In this document: positions 31,167 through 43,299 of the stretch, piece after piece
Numbering within the stretch: position 1 is the first letter of the stretch
How the letters are laid out: every line of letters starts with the position of its first letter
Source: Gnetum montanum
Taxonomy: Eukaryota > Streptophyta > Gnetopsida > Gnetales > Gnetaceae
Assembly (NCBI GenBank): GCA_015680685.1
Contig: MNCI01007958.1
Coordinates: 125,903-189,902 of the forward strand
DNA: 64,000 nt
Direction: 5' to 3'
Translations under genes and position numbers: made by a program
Notes under the pieces: generated by a model
The model's database searches: none
What the model saw: only the letters and a program-made list of their open reading frames with translations
What the model was told of the DNA's origin: nothing

Positions 31167-33640
31167 CTAAAGATTAGAATGGGGGATGATTCCCATGGCT
31201 AAACATTTGATCGTGACAAGGATTAATAGGGTCCATGCATGTATGAAATGTTGGAAACTATCCATACCCAGCCAATGGGTGTCTATTGGTGGTGTGGTGG
31301 CTAGGTAGAAAAATTGTTGGTCACACACTTGATTGTTAAATGTATGGTGGATCAGGGTATGAGGTGTGTTAACATTATAGATGGCTATCCCATGATTACA
31401 CCCTTGATCATGATATGGTATGCATGAATTTAGTTGGCTCCCCATGCTTATGGGTTCATTGGTTGGATTTGGGATTGGAGTATTAATGGATGATGACCTA
31501 TGTGTAGGATCAGAGAACATTGGTTGTGATAGGGAAGGTGGTGCACCAAATTGGCCTTGTGTTGGCTTAGATGATATGGTGGATCCATGCATGGTTTGCT
31601 TTGGCTTATGACCTTTCCTCCAAAAGGGATGTTTCCTACGTTGTAGTTGAGATCCACTAGTGCCAACATGTCTATGCACATTTGTAGCACAAGTGGCACT
31701 TGTTTGTTGACATTGTGGTGCGAACCCTTCATAAGTTGCTAGAGATGACATATAAGGAGGTGGATTATGAGAATATTGAGGGTAGGCTAGATGGTAAGAG
31801 GTGCAAGGTGGTGATCCTTCAGGGAATGTCATGGGTTGATGGTACTCAAGAGAGTTGTAGTGGTGATTGGAAGTAGAGGATGTAGAACTAGTTGGGGAAA
31901 CAGGATGTTAAACAGAGTATCCATGCGGTTTCGGCGGAGATGGCTAATTTGGTGGTGGCCTCCCCCACGACTGTGGTTGCTGCAACTGTGGTTGATGACC
32001 GTGTTGAGGTTGGTAATAAGTCCCCCTAATGGTATGATTGGTTGTGAAATTGTCTATAATTACCTTGTGGGAGAGGAAATCTCCTGGGCATGTGCTTTTG
32101 CACAAACTTTGGATTTAACGCACTTGCCCAATACTCTTGTAGATGCAACAAGACTAGGCAATGACCCTTTGGATGGTCATATATGCAAATGTCGCATCCA
32201 TTATCTTCATTTGTGGTTGAGTCTATAACCTCACTTTCTTTAGCCATTTTTCCTATTTTTTAAAAAGTGTTCCTAGCTATTTCTTGGTTTTGTATCCTTT
32301 GTTTAGTGTGATCACTTGACTTGTTTTGCATGATCCTCTCTTCGACCATCTCAATGAGAGTTGTGACATTTTCATTTATCCATTTGGACATCCTATTAAA
32401 CTTGCTTCTAGTTCATCCATAGACTCCTGTATCAACAAGGTTTGTTATGGAATCACTATATTGAAAGTGGTTTCGTTTGCCTTACCATAGATCTGGACCT
32501 CCTTCTATTGAAGAGTTGGGTCCCAATGATATTTTTCAACATTCTTCCATTTGCATATCTCTCCTTCTTCTTTTTCCACATGCTCGATTAGCTCTTTGAT
32601 CTGATGGGTTTGGAGCTCGTATAATTACCTTGGGCCATACATCCCAAGGGTCTCACATGTTTCATTATGAAGTGCATCCATGATGTGGAAAAGTTACCTT
32701 TCCTAGAAGAGACCATGGCCTAGGCATCTATTCAATAAGGCATAATATCTATTTAAGGCCATGTCCAAGGGTTCATGTTGTTCTTGCTTCCATTCTTGGA
32801 TCTGTCTCCTCAGGTTGGACACCCTCGCATAGGTTTGGTATTTTTCATTGAAAAGTTCCATCATTGTAGACCATTGTCAGATTAAATTTGGTCTCAATGA
32901 TCTATACCACAATTTGGCTTTATCAATTAGTATCCTAGGAAAGAGCTTAAGCTTTTATCATCCACTTTCAATGTTCTAGAAAGCACATGCATCATGAAAG
33001 GCTTGTAAATGATGTTGTGGATCTGAATCATAGCCTCCTACAAATTTAGGGATATTATTCATGTCAAGCTTAGGTAGATGACCCTTTTGTGATGCCTGTG
33101 AGATATATTTACTACCTTTGTGATCTACATTAGGCTTTTAGTGGCCAATAGGGGTTCATGGTCATCAAACAAATTATGAGGGATATGCCTATCCTCATTT
33201 GTTTGATCATGATAATGCTATCTTTGACCTTTTCCATGGGTTTGATTTTGATTTTTAGCCCAATCCTTTAGTGGAGCTTTATCCCTATACCTACGTTCAT
33301 CTTCGTCAGAACAAGACATTGAAGGGATAGAGGAAGATGAGGAATTGGAAGAATTGCCACGGCTTGTATGGTGTTCTTCAGGGTCCTTTAATCTATCATT
33401 TTTGGTTTTTGAGGAGGTCTTAGGCCTTGAGGTCTCCCTTGGTTTAGGATTTACGCCATCTCTTCCAAGATTATCTACCTTGAATGAATGTAGTCTTTGA
33501 GTGTCGTCAGGGTGGTCATGATCATAAGAAACCCCTGCATAAGGTTGGTCACTCCAATTTTCTTCATCATATATCTTGTTAGTTCTCCAATGAATGTGTT
33601 CGCTATATAGTGCATTGTTATTTCCCTGTGGAAGAGACAT
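31167..33640 (-). pseudogene. element Y gag
   Basis: Minus strand. The N-terminal acidic/Ser-rich part is open at 33,640-33,218. The core gag fold follows at about 33,080-32,750: N-N-I-P-K-F-V-G-G-Y, H-L-Q-A-F-H-D-A-C, L-W-Y-R-S-L and Q-W-S-T-M-M-E-L-F-N-E-K-Y, typical of the Retrotrans_gag domain. A zinc knuckle variant, C-D-I-C-I-Y-D-H-P-K-G-H-C (C-x2-C-x3-H-x4-C), is at about 32,200. The tail (31,832-31,167, 221 codons open) is rich in Pro, His, Ser and Gln. Element W has the same blocks, including C-D-I-C-x-Y-x-H-P-K-G. A few stops break the frame. Gag would assemble the particle. Confidence 0.65.
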
Positions 33641-33743
33641 TGTTGCTGGTTTATGGTGTGTGTGAGTTAATATTTTCTAAAAGATATATTGTTAATACTG
33701 TTACAATGATTGTGTACAATATAACTAATCTAGATAACTAGCA

Positions 33744-33765
33744 CCATCCTTGGCAATGGTGCCAA
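33744..33765 (-). other. element Y primer binding site
   Basis: Directly after the 5' LTR, the minus strand reads TTGGCACCATTGCCAAGG, close in form to the TGGCGCCGTTGCCGGGG site of plant Athila and Tat elements, which is usually assigned to tRNA-Asp. C-to-T type changes account for most differences. Confidence 0.6.
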
Positions 33766-34652
33766 TGATGAGTAGCGAGGTACCCCTATGCTCAACCATA
33801 TGAATCACAAGCGTTCATGCATGATCCAGTCAAATTCCATGGATGGAACTTGTTGTGGTATCTAGATTGTTAGGCTTTGATCACATTTCACTATCTTCCC
33901 ACTTGGACTAGTGGTAGCTTTGTCATGTATGGTTTAGTCCAAAGCGAGGTGTATGATGTTGTCTCTAATTCTACGCTACTCCTGATAACAATAAAAAGGT
34001 AAATTAGTTAAGCTAATGGATAATGGAAAGTGAAATCTAACTAGCCTACGTGCAATGGGTATCCACCCTTAATCATCTATATACATCTTGGACTTTGTGA
34101 GACTACTTCTAGGATTGCCAGGTGCATGTCATTGGTTGTGCCAAACAATACACTTTTGGATTACCAGGTACCGACACTTAAATGCTCATGATTAAGGCAT
34201 ACACATTCTACCTAATAATAAGAATAGTAAATAGTAATAAATGAATATATTTAACTAAAGAAAGCAGGAAATAATTAATAGTTCAAAGTAATAATAATGT
34301 AAGTGAATGCTGCAATGATGGAAGTAATCTCAATCTTTATTACTAGTCATGTAGCATGTCCAAGTATGTCACACTCGAACAAAGGTGTTGTACAATTACA
34401 AACATCACATTGTGGGCATGCACTAGGGATGATAATTCTAAGGAAAGAAATTGAAAACTAAAACTATCTCTTTACTTCATGCATTCTACCTACTGTCTCA
34501 TCCAAGCATCCAAGTGCTATATTTATAGGAAAACCCAGATGAGGAGACATCAGATATCTGACGTTGCTTCTTGGCTCTGACATCGAGTATCCAACATTGA
34601 GGCTTCGACATCACATATTCGATGTCAGGGCTCAACAAACTATGACTCATCA
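33766..34652 (-). repeat. element Y 5' LTR
   Basis: 887 bp from TGATGAGTCATAG to CTACTCATCA on the minus strand. TATAAATA is at 34,527-34,520. Upstream of it lies an array of GATATC/GATGTC-like short palindromes (34,540-34,630). A primer binding site follows. Confidence 0.85.
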
Positions 34653-34657
34653 CTTTA
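34653..34657. repeat. target-site duplication of element Y, right copy
   Basis: CTTTA, identical to 24,528-24,532 on the other side of the element. Confidence 0.85.
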
Positions 34658-36900
34658 TGACTTCATTTTTCCAAGAAGCAATCTCAATGGTTAATTTTTA
34701 TCTATGGTTCTAACAGCTTCCATGGATAGATTCTTGTTCTACACTCCTAATCTACATATATATACATTCATATTGGCTAACTACTCTTGAAGATGCTTAA
34801 CCTATTCTTTCATTTGTTCTTTTTATCTCTTAATCTTCAACAACCTCTTATTTTTCTAGGTAACTCTTGATTTTTCCTATGTACAATGACAAGGTCCTTG
34901 TTTGCTCCATTTAGTGTTATTTCTATTAAGGTCAAATTTCCTGTAGCCTTTTCCTTTACTATTTCCACCTTTTGTTGCTTGGCCTTTATTTGTTTGAAGA
35001 CTTCATCTCTTATGAGATCAAGCTAGTGGATGGTAGGATTCAATAAATGAGCTCTAAGTTGTGCAACTTCATTTCTTAATTATTGGTTGATCAATTCTAT
35101 CTTCTAAAGTTATGTTTTTGCAATTATGAGCTTGTCCTTTATCTCACTGTTGTAGACTACGTTGTTGTGATGTCTTTGGACATGCTAATGACATCTAGAA
35201 TTAATGGCATGACTTCCACTAGTATCTCAAATACTTCTGCATCTTAGGTAATACACATATCCCTTAAACTAATCCCTACAAATATTTGAATGCATGTCAT
35301 TACATCAAAGTCTGGAATTGATTTTGTAGAGACTTTCAACTCTTCATTAATTCTATCAGAGATTATTTGTACAGCTATTTCTTATCCTTTGTGTGGCATG
35401 ATTACCATCATGGCTTTGTCCCCCTCCTCTAGCATCACAAAGAAGGTTGTAGCATTAACCAGAATTTTTGACATTTTTTTAGTAGGTAGGAATACCACAT
35501 CTTCCCCATGGTAGGATTTACTTAGATGATAACTTGGCTTTTATTCATGGAGAAGAGGTTAGATAGATCATCCTACTACTACTTGACTATCTATGCAGCT
35601 TCATTTAAATGGATCATGACAACTTAGTAGTCTTTCAAATAAAGCTAGAAGATAGATTAAAAGCATGAAAATAATAAGGTAATGATGATATAATTCTTAG
35701 GTAGGAGACATGTTGGCAATGATTTTCTTAGCTTGGGAATAGGTAGGACCCTTAGTACTTTTAATGAATTCTACAATGTCTAGTTCACTGAAGCTTATAT
35801 ATATGAATTTGTAAGAATTAGATAACGATGGGATACTAACGTTCAACTCATTGGTTTTTTCACATGATAACATTTGACTCATGGTAACAAGTTTGAAGCA
35901 TAACATAATTTCCTCTAACATGTCTGTGGAGGAGATGGTAGGTACTTTAGGATTAGCACATATTATTACATTCTTATTCTTGCATGAAAAGTATATCTTC
36001 TAGTGTATATGAATAAACTACATGATGATAAGCTAACCAGGGCCTTTCTAAGATAGCATTTATCTTTAAGGTATCCCTACTTACTATAAAAACACCTTTC
36101 AAAGTAATACAAATTTCTACTAAGAAAGATAATTTAATTAAGACTATGATCTTTACTCTATATCTACTAAATGAAATTAAATTAGAGTTGGAGTTGGAGT
36201 ATGTGACCTATTTTTCAAGATTAAGATGCTTAATAGCTATTCATAAAATGACATTAGAGTTAGCTCCATCATCCATATGCACTAGAGGTATCATAGCATT
36301 ATCCTTGATTCATATTGTGATGTAGATGGAAAGTTAGCATACAACACCCATTGTAAGATGTGTTTTGATATTTTCTCCTCTAAACACCAAGTAGTTTGCT
36401 CATATTCTAAAGCATTGGGCACTAATGAAATAGCTTTGGCATGAGGCTAGAGGTCTTCTAAAATGATGATGACCTTCAGAAGTTCTTCTAGCATCAAATG
36501 ATACTTCTTGGAGATGGAAATGAGGTCAAATAAGGAAAGGTTAGTCCTCTTTAACTTAATTGTTTCAATGATTTAGGATAAAGCATGATTCATTGTTGGA
36601 GAATCTTCAAAAGGATGGAATATTAGAGGAACAATTGATGATGAAGTAGTCAAAGTAGCTATTAAAGTATGCATAGATGTATTTTGAGGCTCTTGGAATG
36701 TCACCTTCTACTTCTATTATTTGGAGGATTAATTGTTAACTTGATCCTTCCCTTTTTTCTTGTTAGATGGTGCATCTTTTTAACTTGGATAAGGATATGA
36801 ATTAGAAATATGAGTAGGAAGCAATGGTGGTTCTTGTGAGATGAATGGAGATAAGTGACACAATGGAGGAGGCATTACATAAGGAAAAACAAGGAAAAAA
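34658..36900 (-). pseudogene. element Z: Gypsy protease remnant and accessory ORF, N-terminal part
   Basis: Minus strand. From about 36,560 the reading N-L-S-L-F-D-L-I-S-I-S precedes a retropepsin-like block at about 36,330-36,030: M-I-P-L-V-H-M-D-D-G-A-N, with D-D-G in place of D-S-G, and later I-L-E-R-P-W-L, as in plant Gypsy proteases. Reverse transcriptase does not follow. Instead come a stretch open at 35,921-35,697 and accessory-ORF pieces at about 35,510-34,660 that resemble element Y at 27,050-26,250. The final codons before 34,657 join those at 24,527. The element therefore also seems to lack pol. Its gag and 5' LTR are not recognised. Confidence 0.5.
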
Positions 36901-38867
36901 TCAAGTGGACAAGATGGAGTAGGCAAATGTCACCTACTTCTTAATGATAATGGAGAGTTGAAATTTATTCAATTTTGAGAAGTAGGAGAAGCATCATAGT
37001 ATGATGTAAGATCTATGATAAATGGTGTTGTTTGTACATTTTGGATAGCTATAACAACTAGTTGTGGTTGTGTATTTTAATTTTTATTCTATATAATGGT
37101 TTTGATATTGCATTCATTCTTCCATTGCAGTTATTAATTTATTATGTGTGCATGCATGATATGTCTCACCATTTTATGTTTGTTAGATGATCCCATCGTT
37201 AGCTAGGATTAGAATGGATGCATGAGGTATTACAAAAAAGTCTATAGCTATTAAGAAATATTTAAAAGTTACTTGAAAGAAATGTTACTACTTAATCTTC
37301 TTTCTTGAAAATCTTGTCTTACCCAAACTCTCTTGCAATTATTTATCTTACTAATCCCTTGTCATGAACATGATATACTTTTGGTGATGGCTTATGATTT
37401 AGCCTATATTTGACTAATATTTTATCCTAGATCATGGTTTTTTCTTGATTCTAATTTTCCATGGTTCATGTTTTGCTTTGATATCAATTTTGACATCTCA
37501 TTCCTAAATGTCATGAAAAATTTTAAACATACATTTTATTCTACATTAATTGTAGTGAACAAGACACAGAAAATGAAAAAGGAAAGTAAGAGGAACTTTA
37601 TTAATAAATAAATTGAAAATGAATAAGTGTATCTCAATCATGCTCTAAGGTTTCTTGGGGTTGTCTTCCTTTGACATATATTCATTAAGGTAATCCAACA
37701 TTGCAACCATGGTTAGGACTAGACCTAATGAGAAGGGAGGGAAGCAAGTTCCTTTATTTCTTGCTTTACCTAGCCCTATTACATACATTTATTAGGTCTA
37801 CCACTTCATGTTGATATGACCTCTAAGTTACTGATATAAATACCTGAAGTTAAATCCCTAAAAGTTTCCTTAAGAAGCATTTGAGTAATTATAGTGTGCC
37901 CTTTTATTAAGGGTTTTTTAATTATAATTAAATCTCCTTATTATGAAATGACAATATTTGAGAAAGTGAATATGATAAATTATGCCCTTAATATTTCATG
38001 ATCCTTAGATTATGATAATGTTTAGGCTTAGCAATTGTTGGCGACCATTTGGGAGTGCCAACATTTTGTGCCTTCGATTCTTCAAATAGGGTTTAGGTGC
38101 TTGTTGGTCTCTGGCAACACCAAGGCCTAGATACCTCCAAATAGACTTAGTGGTTATGAAATGAACTAAACGTATGTGTTTGCTGTTGTAAATGTTAAAA
38201 TGCTTGAGTTTGTGTATGAAATTGTAATTGGCTGTCATAAAAGAAATTTAGCTAGCTTTGTCAAATACTATGAGTTATTGAAGATTCCTATTTTGTTAAA
38301 TCACTTAGTCTATGTAGTCCCTATAGAACATTACATGTACTAAATAAAATTTCACAAAAATGTTTGAGCACAATTCTGCCAATTTACTCCTAATTCCACC
38401 TAGAGAGAAAATTCCACAAGAAAATTAGAACTAGAGTGAGAGTCAATGGATTTTATAAAGAGAAAAGAAAAGAAAGCATGTTTGTATGATATCTCAAACA
38501 TTTAAGAAAGATAAACTGACATGAGAAAACACTTCGCAATAAATCTATTCCAATTCAATATATTATGATTCATCTAAACTCTTTGAGCTCATCAAGAAAT
38601 TTCATAAAAGACACTTTTATTTAACTACCAAAATGCTTTGTAAACAACAAAGTACAAGCTTCTGTTTGGCTAGTTAATATTGGGCAAGAATTGCAAACAA
38701 TATAACTTCTAGAAAAATATAACAATTTCAAGATTGTAGTATTAAGGCAATAAACTTTAAAAATAAAGAAGATATTTCAGTCATCTCAAAGTATCAAAGA
38801 TTTTTTAGATTCCCTAAACTCAAACAGGTAATTTCTATAAGACATTAATATTAAATTGCTCAAGATG
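36901..38867. other. unassigned DNA between element Z and the Athila-like element
   Basis: AT-rich, no supported gene. On the plus strand TATAAATA at 37,835 and TTGGCGACCATTTGGG at about 38,037 look like the TATA box and primer site of an LTR ending near 38,036, but no LTR partner was found. The minus ORF 38,005-38,238 crosses this site and is not believed. Confidence 0.3.
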
Positions 38868-38872
38868 CTTTT
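38868..38872. repeat. target-site duplication of the Athila-like element, left copy
   Basis: CTTTT directly before TGTTGAACCC, repeated at 55,214-55,218 after the 3' LTR. Confidence 0.8.
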
Positions 38873-39129
38873 TGTTGAACCCAAAAAATTTGTTCAATTT
38901 TAATAAATATTTTTGTCAAACTTATGCATTTTAATTAATTTCATTCTATATTTCATATAGTTAATTGTTTATTTAACGATTATTTTATTTGTTTATGTAA
39001 GTTGTAAATATTAGTTTATTATTATTTTATGATTAGTTAATTGGTGTGGTTTAGTTTATTTTAATTTTAGTTTAACTAGTACAATGTATTATTATATATT
39101 AATGAGATTATAATTACATGTATACATTA

Positions 39130-39202
39130 NNNNNNNNNNNNNNNNNNNNNNNNNNNNNNNNNNNNNNNNNNNNNNNNNNNNNNNNNNNNNNNNNNNNNNN
39201 NN
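39130..39202. other. assembly gap of 73 undetermined bases
   Basis: Run of N in AT-rich sequence of the 5' LTR. The matching place in the 3' LTR (53,921) has a single N followed by TATATA-type sequence, so the gap probably covers low-complexity AT repeats. Confidence 0.95.
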
Positions 39203-39247
39203 CTATATTATAAAATATTATAATATATATATATATACACACACAGT

Positions 39248-39310
39248 GATAGGAAAGGAGGAGTTGCTACCTGATTTGAACCTGTGACCGTCACCCTTGC
39301 CATCAACGAA
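39248..39310 (-). repeat. tRNA-like B-box stretch inside the LTR
   Basis: On the minus strand GGTCACAGGTTCAAATCAGG contains a strong B-box match. The same block is in the 3' LTR at about 54,048-54,107, so it was in the LTR before insertion. It may be a SINE captured by the LTR. Confidence 0.4.
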
Positions 39311-40400
39311 TAATAATGACAACTATGATGTTCTTGGAATTTTGCTGGTTGCAAGGTGTCTAAATTATCTTCTTCATTTTTGCAACGTCCCTCCCACCAT
39401 TTTTGGCAAATTCATGATAACAAAAATGCTAGATTTGGCACTTGCACCAAAAATAATGGATTGGTATCAGATTCTTCTGTATTTATTTATTATTAAAATA
39501 CTTATTTTTAAATATCAATATAGGTAATGGCATGGTGGAGATTAATAAGGATAAGGTGCTAGTGAAGGCAGTGGTAGAGAATTTCGTAGATGATAAGAGA
39601 ATCAGATAAAGCATACACCAACTGATGTTATTATGCGTGCTTTTTTACTGGATTCTCCATTGGCTTAAATCAAACCTTCTTTTTGGATAAATGCGTGGAG
39701 CATCACATATGCCTCTTTTGCCACTTTCTTGAGAATCCATATTAATTTAAAACATTAGAAAGTTAAGATTGACAATAATCCGTATTGAGTTTTGCAATAC
39801 CTAGATATTATTGTAATATTTATTTTTAAACCTAGTGGTAGTATAAATCACCCACTAGAGAAAAGGAAAAAGAAGGGGATTCTGCAAAAACATTAAAAGA
39901 AAATTCATTTCTTTTAAGAAAATAGGAAGAAGGAGTTGGTACTAGTAAATTCCATATCACATTGGAATAAATTATTCTTGAAATTTTTATTGAAGATTTG
40001 TTGAGCCTTGTGGCAATTTTTGTAATTCACAATCAAATTGTTGCATTGTGGAGATAACAAGGCAGGATTGCAATTTAGGCAAGCCTCCTTTGTAATCTTC
40101 AATTATTATTTATAATTTCAATTTTATTTAATTATAAATCCTTATTCTTGAACTTATGATTAGAAGTTAGAATAAAGGTTTATAATTTTGCTTATGAGTG
40201 ATAGACATAAGTATGGAATTTGATTGGATTTAATTCTAACTATTTATTGTCTTGATAATTTCTTTGACTTTTTAACCATTCCTCCATAGGATACGACTCG
40301 CGGGTTAGTCATAGACGAGGTGGCAATCTCTACAACGAAATAAAAAAAGAAAAATAAGTTTTAAAGGTATCCAACACCAAATTTTGCCTGGCTCATCAAT

Positions 40401-40421
40401 TTGGTGCCGGGGGAGGTTGGC
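40401..40421 (+). other. primer binding site of the Athila-like element
   Basis: TTGGTGCCGGGGGAGGTTGG follows the 5' LTR end (CTCATCA, then AT). It resembles the TGGCGCC...GGGG primer sites of Athila and Tat elements. Confidence 0.55.
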
Positions 40422-40908
40422 AGAGTTAATCATCATCAAGGGTTCAGTAAGCTATAATTTTTATTTTGTTTTATTTGTTTGTTCATGCATTTTATTTTTC
40501 TTTTACTTGTTTTTCTTGTTTAAAAAAATAAAAATAAAGAAAAATCTAAGGAATTAGCTCCCTTATCGTACCGCCAGTTGAAACTGTTAAAAAAGTTGTG
40601 ATTAAAGCCGCAGCCATTAAATCAATTTGTAAATTTTTAGGAATGGTAGCCCATGAATGTGTCAATGAAGAGTATTCATGAAATCAACAAAGCAACCAAA
40701 GAAACCCACACGAATTCAACCATCTAGAAGCACTCTTAGCCTTTATAAATGTACAAAAGTTAACCAAAATTAAAATAAAAAATAACCAAGATGATCAAGA
40801 TCTGATTATTGTTCCCCTCAGAAAACACAAAAATCCCAATGAGAAAATACAACCTAATTTTTCCATAACTGGGAACCCTCTATTTGACATTCCAACATTA
40901 ACCATGAG

Positions 40909-41999
40909 TTGAACTACGGGGGTAGGATCTCAAAATCTAAATACTACCCTAATGTCAACCTATATAACCACAATAGGAGGTATCACCCAACTAATAAGTA
41001 CTTTGAATATACAAACTCCACCAATAGTAACGTCATTACCAAGTCCGATAGTAACTTCAACTTATACTATGAGATCATCCTCACATCATGTACCTCCTCC
41101 ATTTTCTTTAGGACCAATTCCTCTTTCTTTTGGTAGTTTAAGTTCTAATGTTCAAATTAATCAACCATTCCCAGGACAAACCCTTGGGGAATTATTAAAT
41201 CAAAGAACATCAATTATACCGCAGGGCCCATTGGTTTTCCCACAAGGAACAGATGTAGAGGCTAAAAATATTCACCTATTACCTATTTTTAAGGGGACAA
41301 ATGATGAAGATCGGATCACTCACATAAGAGAATTTGAAACAACATTAGCTATGTTAGCACCTCAAAGTGGGGATAGAACTAAAATGATTGCTTTCAAATC
41401 AACCCTAAAATACAAAGCTGATTTTTGGCTACAAACCCTTTGAACACAAATTAGTTCTTAAGATGAATTTAAAAATGCTTTCCTACAAAGATTTTTTTCT
41501 AATGATAGGCTATACTCATTAAGAAAGAAATTAATGAGTTTTATGCAACATAAGGATGAGGACTATGAAAGCAACTTTGATAGATTTAAAGGGTTATGTT
41601 TAAAAAAACCAAACCATGGCTTCTCAGCCCATCAATTAATTGAAATCTTTGTAGAAGGTTTACTACCCTGTTGTAGGCAAAATGTTGACTTTACATGTGG
41701 GGGAAATATTTTAAATGTAACACCAGAAGGTGGTTGGAGAATTATAGATTCATTAGTAGACCAAAGTAAACATTGGCCAAAACCTAACATTATGCAAGGC
41801 ATGACTCAAAAAATAGAACAATTAAATAGAAAATTTGATGAGTTAACACAATTAATTAAAAAACAAGCTCATGGAATTCAAAGTGAAGCATGCAACATTT
41901 GTGGAAGTCCCTAACATGACCAAACAACCTGCCGAGCCTTGTATTATTGTTAAGAGGAAATGCAAGAGTTGGCTAAGGCTTTTCAACAATTTAAGAGCT
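40909..41999 (+). pseudogene. gag of the Athila-like element
   Basis: Gag builds the virus-like particle. The frame at 40,952-41,443 has a Pro/Thr/Ser-rich N-terminus, then L-L-P-I-F-K-G-T-N-D-E-D and I-R-E-F-E-T-T-L, the start of a Retrotrans_gag domain. After two stops it continues at 41,534-41,914 with Y-E-S-N-F-D-R-F-K-G-L and I-E-I-F-V-E-G-L-L. The zinc knuckle C-N-I-C-G-S-P-stop-H-D-Q-T-T-C is at about 41,890-41,931 with a TAA inside it. The overlapping frame 40,909-41,136 is a shadow. A Glu/Gln/Lys-rich linker follows to the protease. Confidence 0.7.
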
Positions 42000-42688
42000 A
42001 ACCAACAATGAACTTTCCTCAATGACCATTTTACCCACAACAATTTCAGGCCATTTTAGAATCCAACTAATGAACACTTGGATAAACTCACCCAAAGCCT
42101 CACTTCTTTTATAGAAGAAAGCAAATAATTTATGAGTTAAATTAGGCAAAGATTCCAGGACTTAACTGGAAAGGAATTACCATCTCAACCTGAACCTAAT
42201 CCTACATCGCAAAGAAAAGGAAAAGAGCAATTACATTCCATTACTACAAGGAGCAGAAAAGCAATTGAACCTAAAAAAAGGTGAGATTCCAAGAGGTAGA
42301 AACACAAGAGGAAATAGAACCACAAGTAGTCAACGAGAAAGATCAACCAACTAGGGAAAAAGAACAACCATTACTCTCTAGACATCCAAATTTACCTCAT
42401 TTCCCTAAATGATTACAAGAAAACTTCACAACCAAAGCCCATCTTGAAAAAATGTTTAGTGAATTATACTTACATATTCCTTTAGAACAAGTAGGAAAAG
42501 ACACATAGCTCTATGCCAAATACTTAAAGGGAATTATGCACTAGGAGAAGAAAAGAAAAAATTCCTAAACAAGTTTATTTAGTTAACAACCTTTCTCAAC
42601 TTATACAATGACATGAAATTTCTCAATACCAAGATCCAGGATTTCCTACCATTCCAATCAAGATAAATGGACAAGAAATTAGAATACA

Positions 42689-43099
42689 CTATTGGATTTA
42701 GGGGCTTGTATTAATATTACGCCTCTTGAAATGGCTAGATCACTAGATATAGAAGATATAAGAAGAGTAAACATGACAATATCATTGGCTGATGGTTCAA
42801 GTGTAAAACCCATAGGAATCATAGAAGACTTAATAATAGAGGCAGAAAAGGGAAAATACCCAATTGATTTTGCTATTCTGGAAGTAAAAGATCCTGATTG
42901 TTTTTCTATTATATCAGGTAGACCTTGGTTAGTAACAGCTGATGCGATAATTAATTGTAGATTTGGCCAACTACAACTCTCATTTGCAAATCTCACTTTT
43001 ACACTAAATATATATGATAAGGTAAAAGAAGATCGTTTAAATATAGACTTGAAGGAAGCAAGAATGGTTTACACTCTACCCACTTCAGCAATGGCATAA
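42689..43099 (+). pseudogene. protease of the Athila-like element
   Basis: Aspartic protease that cuts the gag-pol polyprotein. L-L-D-L-G-A-C-I-N-I-T-P at 42,689 onward is the active-site motif in the D-L-G form usual for Athila. S-G-R-P-W-L-V-T-A-D-A follows at about 42,920. The domain is open over 135 codons. The preceding linker (42,000-42,690) is shifted and holds stops, so it is no longer fused to gag. Confidence 0.7.
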
Positions 43100-43299
43100 G
43101 ATAGGGAAACCTTAGTGTGAAATGATTTTGAGGATGGACCTTGAGACCCCTCAACTAAGGAACAACAAGATCTCCTTGACCAAATTCTAAATTTAGGGTA
43201 AGGAAATATCAGAGAAATAATTCAATCTACAAATAAAGATTCCTTGAAGCTTAAATAATTACCTAATACACTTAAATATATCTTTTTAGATCAAAATAA

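Larger units (their letters stand above)
24533..34652 (-). mobile_element. element Y: Gypsy-type LTR retrotransposon with gag and accessory ORF but no pol
   Basis: A 10.1 kb minus-strand element nested in element Z with a 5 bp duplication. Its order on the minus strand is 5' LTR (34,652-33,766), PBS, gag (33,640-31,167), a stretch holding a solo LTR, accessory ORF (28,330-25,650) and 3' LTR (25,375-24,533). I found no protease, reverse transcriptase, RNase H or integrase. Gag and LTR resemble element W at 56,656-64,000, which has pol. The two LTRs differ at many positions including an indel of about 22 bp, so the insertion is old. Confidence 0.75.
38873..40398 (+). repeat. 5' LTR of the Athila-like element
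   Basis: It runs from TGTTGAACCC to GCTCATCA and contains a 73-base assembly gap at 39,130-39,202. It matches 53,677-55,213 along its length, including the CCATATCACATTGGAAT and GTTAGTCATAGAC blocks. A tRNA-like B-box stretch lies at 39,248-39,310. Confidence 0.85.

Noticed and set aside
31420-31611. Plus-strand ORF and overlapping minus ORF at 31,448-31,732
   Set aside because: Both overlap the Pro/His-rich tail of element Y gag in other frames and are shadows.
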